Positions 62,893 to 64,000 of a stretch of 64,000 bases of DNA are shown in pieces. Under the pieces are notes generated by a model. It saw nothing but the letters and a program-made list of their open reading frames with translations. It had not been told where the DNA came from and made no database searches. A program made the translations under genes and the position numbers. Origin of the DNA: Thermus sediminis (GTDB lineage Bacteria > Deinococcota > Deinococci > Deinococcales > Thermaceae); the NCBI RefSeq assembly GCF_003426945.1, contig NZ_QURO01000004.1, forward strand, positions 806,001-870,000. The letters are read 5' to 3'. The stretch's first letter is position 1. Every line of letters starts with the position of its first letter.

Positions 62893-63345
62893 TTAACCGC
62901 ACCCGCCCACAGTGACCCGGGTGCTGGCCGAGGCCAAGAGGAACCTGCCGTCTTGGGTTTCCACCACCGCCCGCACCGCGCTGGTCTCTGCCAAGCGGAC
63001 CCGGGTAGCGTAATAGGGCAGGGCCTTCATGGGCATGAAGCTGGCCAGCCTAGGGGTGGGGTTCTTGTCGGCGAAGAGGTGGATGGCCTTCACCTCGCCC
63101 GGGGGCAGGTTGACCTCCACTTCCGCCGGCACGTTGGCCCCGCTTTCAGCGATGGTGGGCATGGTGACCTTCACCAGGTCCGAGGGGGTGAGGTCCCTAA
63201 AGCCCTTGCCCAGAGCCTCCTGCAAGGCCTTCTCCAGGTTGGCCAGGTCCTCGCCCTCGAGGCCTTGGGCCCTCACAGGAAGCCCCGAAAGGGCTACAGC
63301 CCCAAGGGCCATGCCGGTAGCCTTGAGAAACGCTCGCCTATCCAC
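62893..63345 (-). CDS. soxY: SoxY, sulfur carrier with C-terminal GGCG arm
   Basis: The 150-residue protein has a Tat signal (DRRAFLKATGMALGAVALSG) and a SoxY beta domain (VKVTMPTIAESGANVPAEVE, LFADKNPTPRLASFMP). It ends in VTVGGCG, where the cysteine carries the sulfur intermediates of thiosulfate oxidation. Many SoxY proteins end GGCGG; here one Gly is missing at the end. GTG 63345 is chosen because GGAGG lies 5 nt upstream, inside the end of soxW, which it overlaps by 8 nt. Confidence 0.94.
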   Translation of the reverse strand: MDRRAFLKATGMALGAVALSGLPVRAQGLEGEDLANLEKALQEALGKGFRDLTPSDLVKVTMPTIAESGANVPAEVEVNLPPGEVKAIHLFADKNPTPRLASFMPMKALPYYATRVRLAETSAVRAVVETQDGRFLLASASTRVTVGGCG

Positions 63346-63760
63346 ACGCACCTCCTTTGGCGCACATCCGGCGCAGCTCCTCCAAAAACTGCGCCCGCGG
63401 CCGGCTGCCAAAAAACCGGCCTACCTCTTCCCATGTCCCCCTGCGGTGGACAAGGAAGACGAAGCTGGGGACGCCCAGCACCCGGAAACGCCGGGCCAGA
63501 TTCTGCCCCTCGGGGATGGCGGTGCTCACGGAGGCCACCACGTAGCGGCCCCTTAAAAGGGCGTCCACCTGGGGGTCGGAGAGAACGAAGGTGTTCATCT
63601 GGTCGCAGTAGGGGCAGGCGGGGCTATGGAAGTAGACCAAAAGGAGCCGCCCATGGGCCTGGGCCAGGGCCTGGGCCTCGGAAAAGGGGTACCAACGGCC
63701 AAAGTCTGGGGCAGCCAGGGCCAAGCCCAGGGAGATGGCTAGGACGACCCATCTGCGCAT
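63338..63760 (-). CDS. SoxW-type exported thioredoxin
   Basis: The 140-residue protein starts with a signal peptide (RRWVVLAISLGLALAAP) and has a thioredoxin active site YFHSPACPYCDQMNTF (CPYC), the cis-Pro region RFRVLGVPSFVFLVHRRG and the tail RRMCAKGGACG with two more cysteines. Sox clusters often begin with such a protein, which keeps Sox proteins reduced. CcdA in the same block probably supplies its electrons. ATG 63760 is preferred over GTG 63778 because the signal peptide begins there. It is the first gene of the whole minus-strand block. Confidence 0.88.
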   Translation of the reverse strand: MRRWVVLAISLGLALAAPDFGRWYPFSEAQALAQAHGRLLLVYFHSPACPYCDQMNTFVLSDPQVDALLRGRYVVASVSTAIPEGQNLARRFRVLGVPSFVFLVHRRGTWEEVGRFFGSRPRAQFLEELRRMCAKGGACG

Positions 63761-63780
63761 GGTTGCCACCGCATACACCG

Positions 63781-63796
63781 CCTGGGTACACCCAGG
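63781..63796. promoter_or_regulatory. Inverted repeat (operator candidate) at the start of the sox block
   Basis: CCTGGGT - AC - ACCCAGG is a 7-bp inverted repeat lying just after the predicted transcription start of the sox operon. A further CTGGGT half-site stands at 63816-63821, inside the promoter spacer. A repressor bound here would block the operon. Confidence 0.6.
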
Positions 63797-63805
63797 GACA
63801 TTTGT

Positions 63806-63835
63806 ACTCTACCATCTGGGTTAGGGGAATGTCAA
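63806..63835 (-). promoter_or_regulatory. Promoter of the sox-ccm block
   Basis: On the minus strand, TTGACA (63835-63830) is separated by 18 nt from TAGAGT (63811-63806). The start should be near 63799, about 40 nt before soxW. The promoter closely resembles that of the short peptide at 22929. Confidence 0.75.
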
Positions 63836-63968
63836 GGCCAAAGGTCCCCCGGGACACATTTTCGTGAGGACCTTATCAAGGCGTTCCGTCCCGTCCAAGG
63901 GCAAACGGTCCAAGCGTATACACCCCTACGGTGTAGCCGATCCTTAAGGAAGACTAAGGCTCCGCCCC

Positions 63969-63996
63969 TTGACGGGTAATGCCCGACCCCTATACC
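63969..63996 (+). promoter_or_regulatory. Promoter pointing out of the right edge
   Basis: TTGACG (63969-63974) and TATACC (63991-63996) are 16 nt apart on the plus strand. Upstream, TACACC - CCTAC - GGTGTA near 63919-63935 is a 6-bp inverted repeat. The controlled gene lies beyond the window. Confidence 0.45.
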
Positions 63997-64000
63997 CTTA

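Overview
The window reads as chromosome of a Thermus species (Deinococcota). The base composition is very G+C-rich with GCC/CTC/GTG-type codons. The 27-residue ribosomal protein Thx sits beside rpsT, and there is a Thermus-type homoisocitrate dehydrogenase and a pilMNOWQ operon. Many genes have a -10 box only 6-9 nt before the start codon, which is a leaderless layout. Almost every base is coding; genes overlap by ATGA/GTGA/TTGA junctions and convergent genes overlap at their tails.

Layout. (1) 1-14.6 kb is a cell-envelope polysaccharide region: a Wzx flippase (cut by the left edge), UDP-glucuronate decarboxylase carrying a 462-residue intein, UDP-glucose dehydrogenase, ManC, a phosphohexomutase, ManA, LptF/G-, LptA- and LptD-like export proteins, an O-antigen polymerase/ligase and a hendecad-repeat membrane protein. 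Together they make GDP-mannose, UDP-glucuronate and UDP-xylose-type precursors, assemble glycans and carry amphiphiles to the outer membrane. (2) 14.6-22.3 kb holds lactate utilisation (lutABC), signal peptidase I, a patatin-like lipase, a Ser/Thr kinase, a cell-wall amidase, an OsmC protein, CoaX and a small unknown. (3) 22.3-25.1 kb has tRNA-Asp and tRNA-Phe, a roughly 350-base non-coding stretch, a short transcript encoding a 29-residue hydrophobic AgrD-like peptide with its own promoter and terminator, and a membrane HD-GYP protein. (4) 25.1-31.7 kb has homoisocitrate dehydrogenase (lysine by the alpha-aminoadipate route) and the type IV pilus/competence operon pilM-N-O-W-Q. (5) 31.8-40.8 kb is housekeeping: aroC-aroK-aroB, RsmF, AcpS, an acyltransferase, Der, a sirtuin and Nnr. 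(6) 40.8-42.1 kb is an AT-richer island with a secreted 13-cysteine protein and two small membrane proteins. (7) 42.1-45.9 kb has ThrB, a DUF4388 protein, Thx, S20, a small exported protein and TyrS. (8) 45.9-63.8 kb is one long minus-strand block. It reads soxW-Y-Z-A-X-B-X-A, rhodanese, DUF302, soxF-like flavoprotein, soxC, soxD-like cytochrome, ccdA, ccmA-B-C-D-E-F-G-H, a CcmI-cytochrome c fusion and a Rieske protein. This is thiosulfate/sulfide oxidation plus the machinery that matures its c-type cytochromes.

Seven apparent frameshifts occur in six genes (wzy, pilO, pilW twice, the acyltransferase, sirtuin, thrB), nearly all in runs of C or G. Sequencing or assembly error is therefore a serious alternative to real gene decay. 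The strongest candidates for something new are the intein in the sugar-nucleotide decarboxylase, the AgrD-like peptide paired with the HD-GYP membrane protein, the Cys-rich secreted-protein island, a 110-bp interspersed repeat present twice, and the duplicated SoxXA pair around SoxB.
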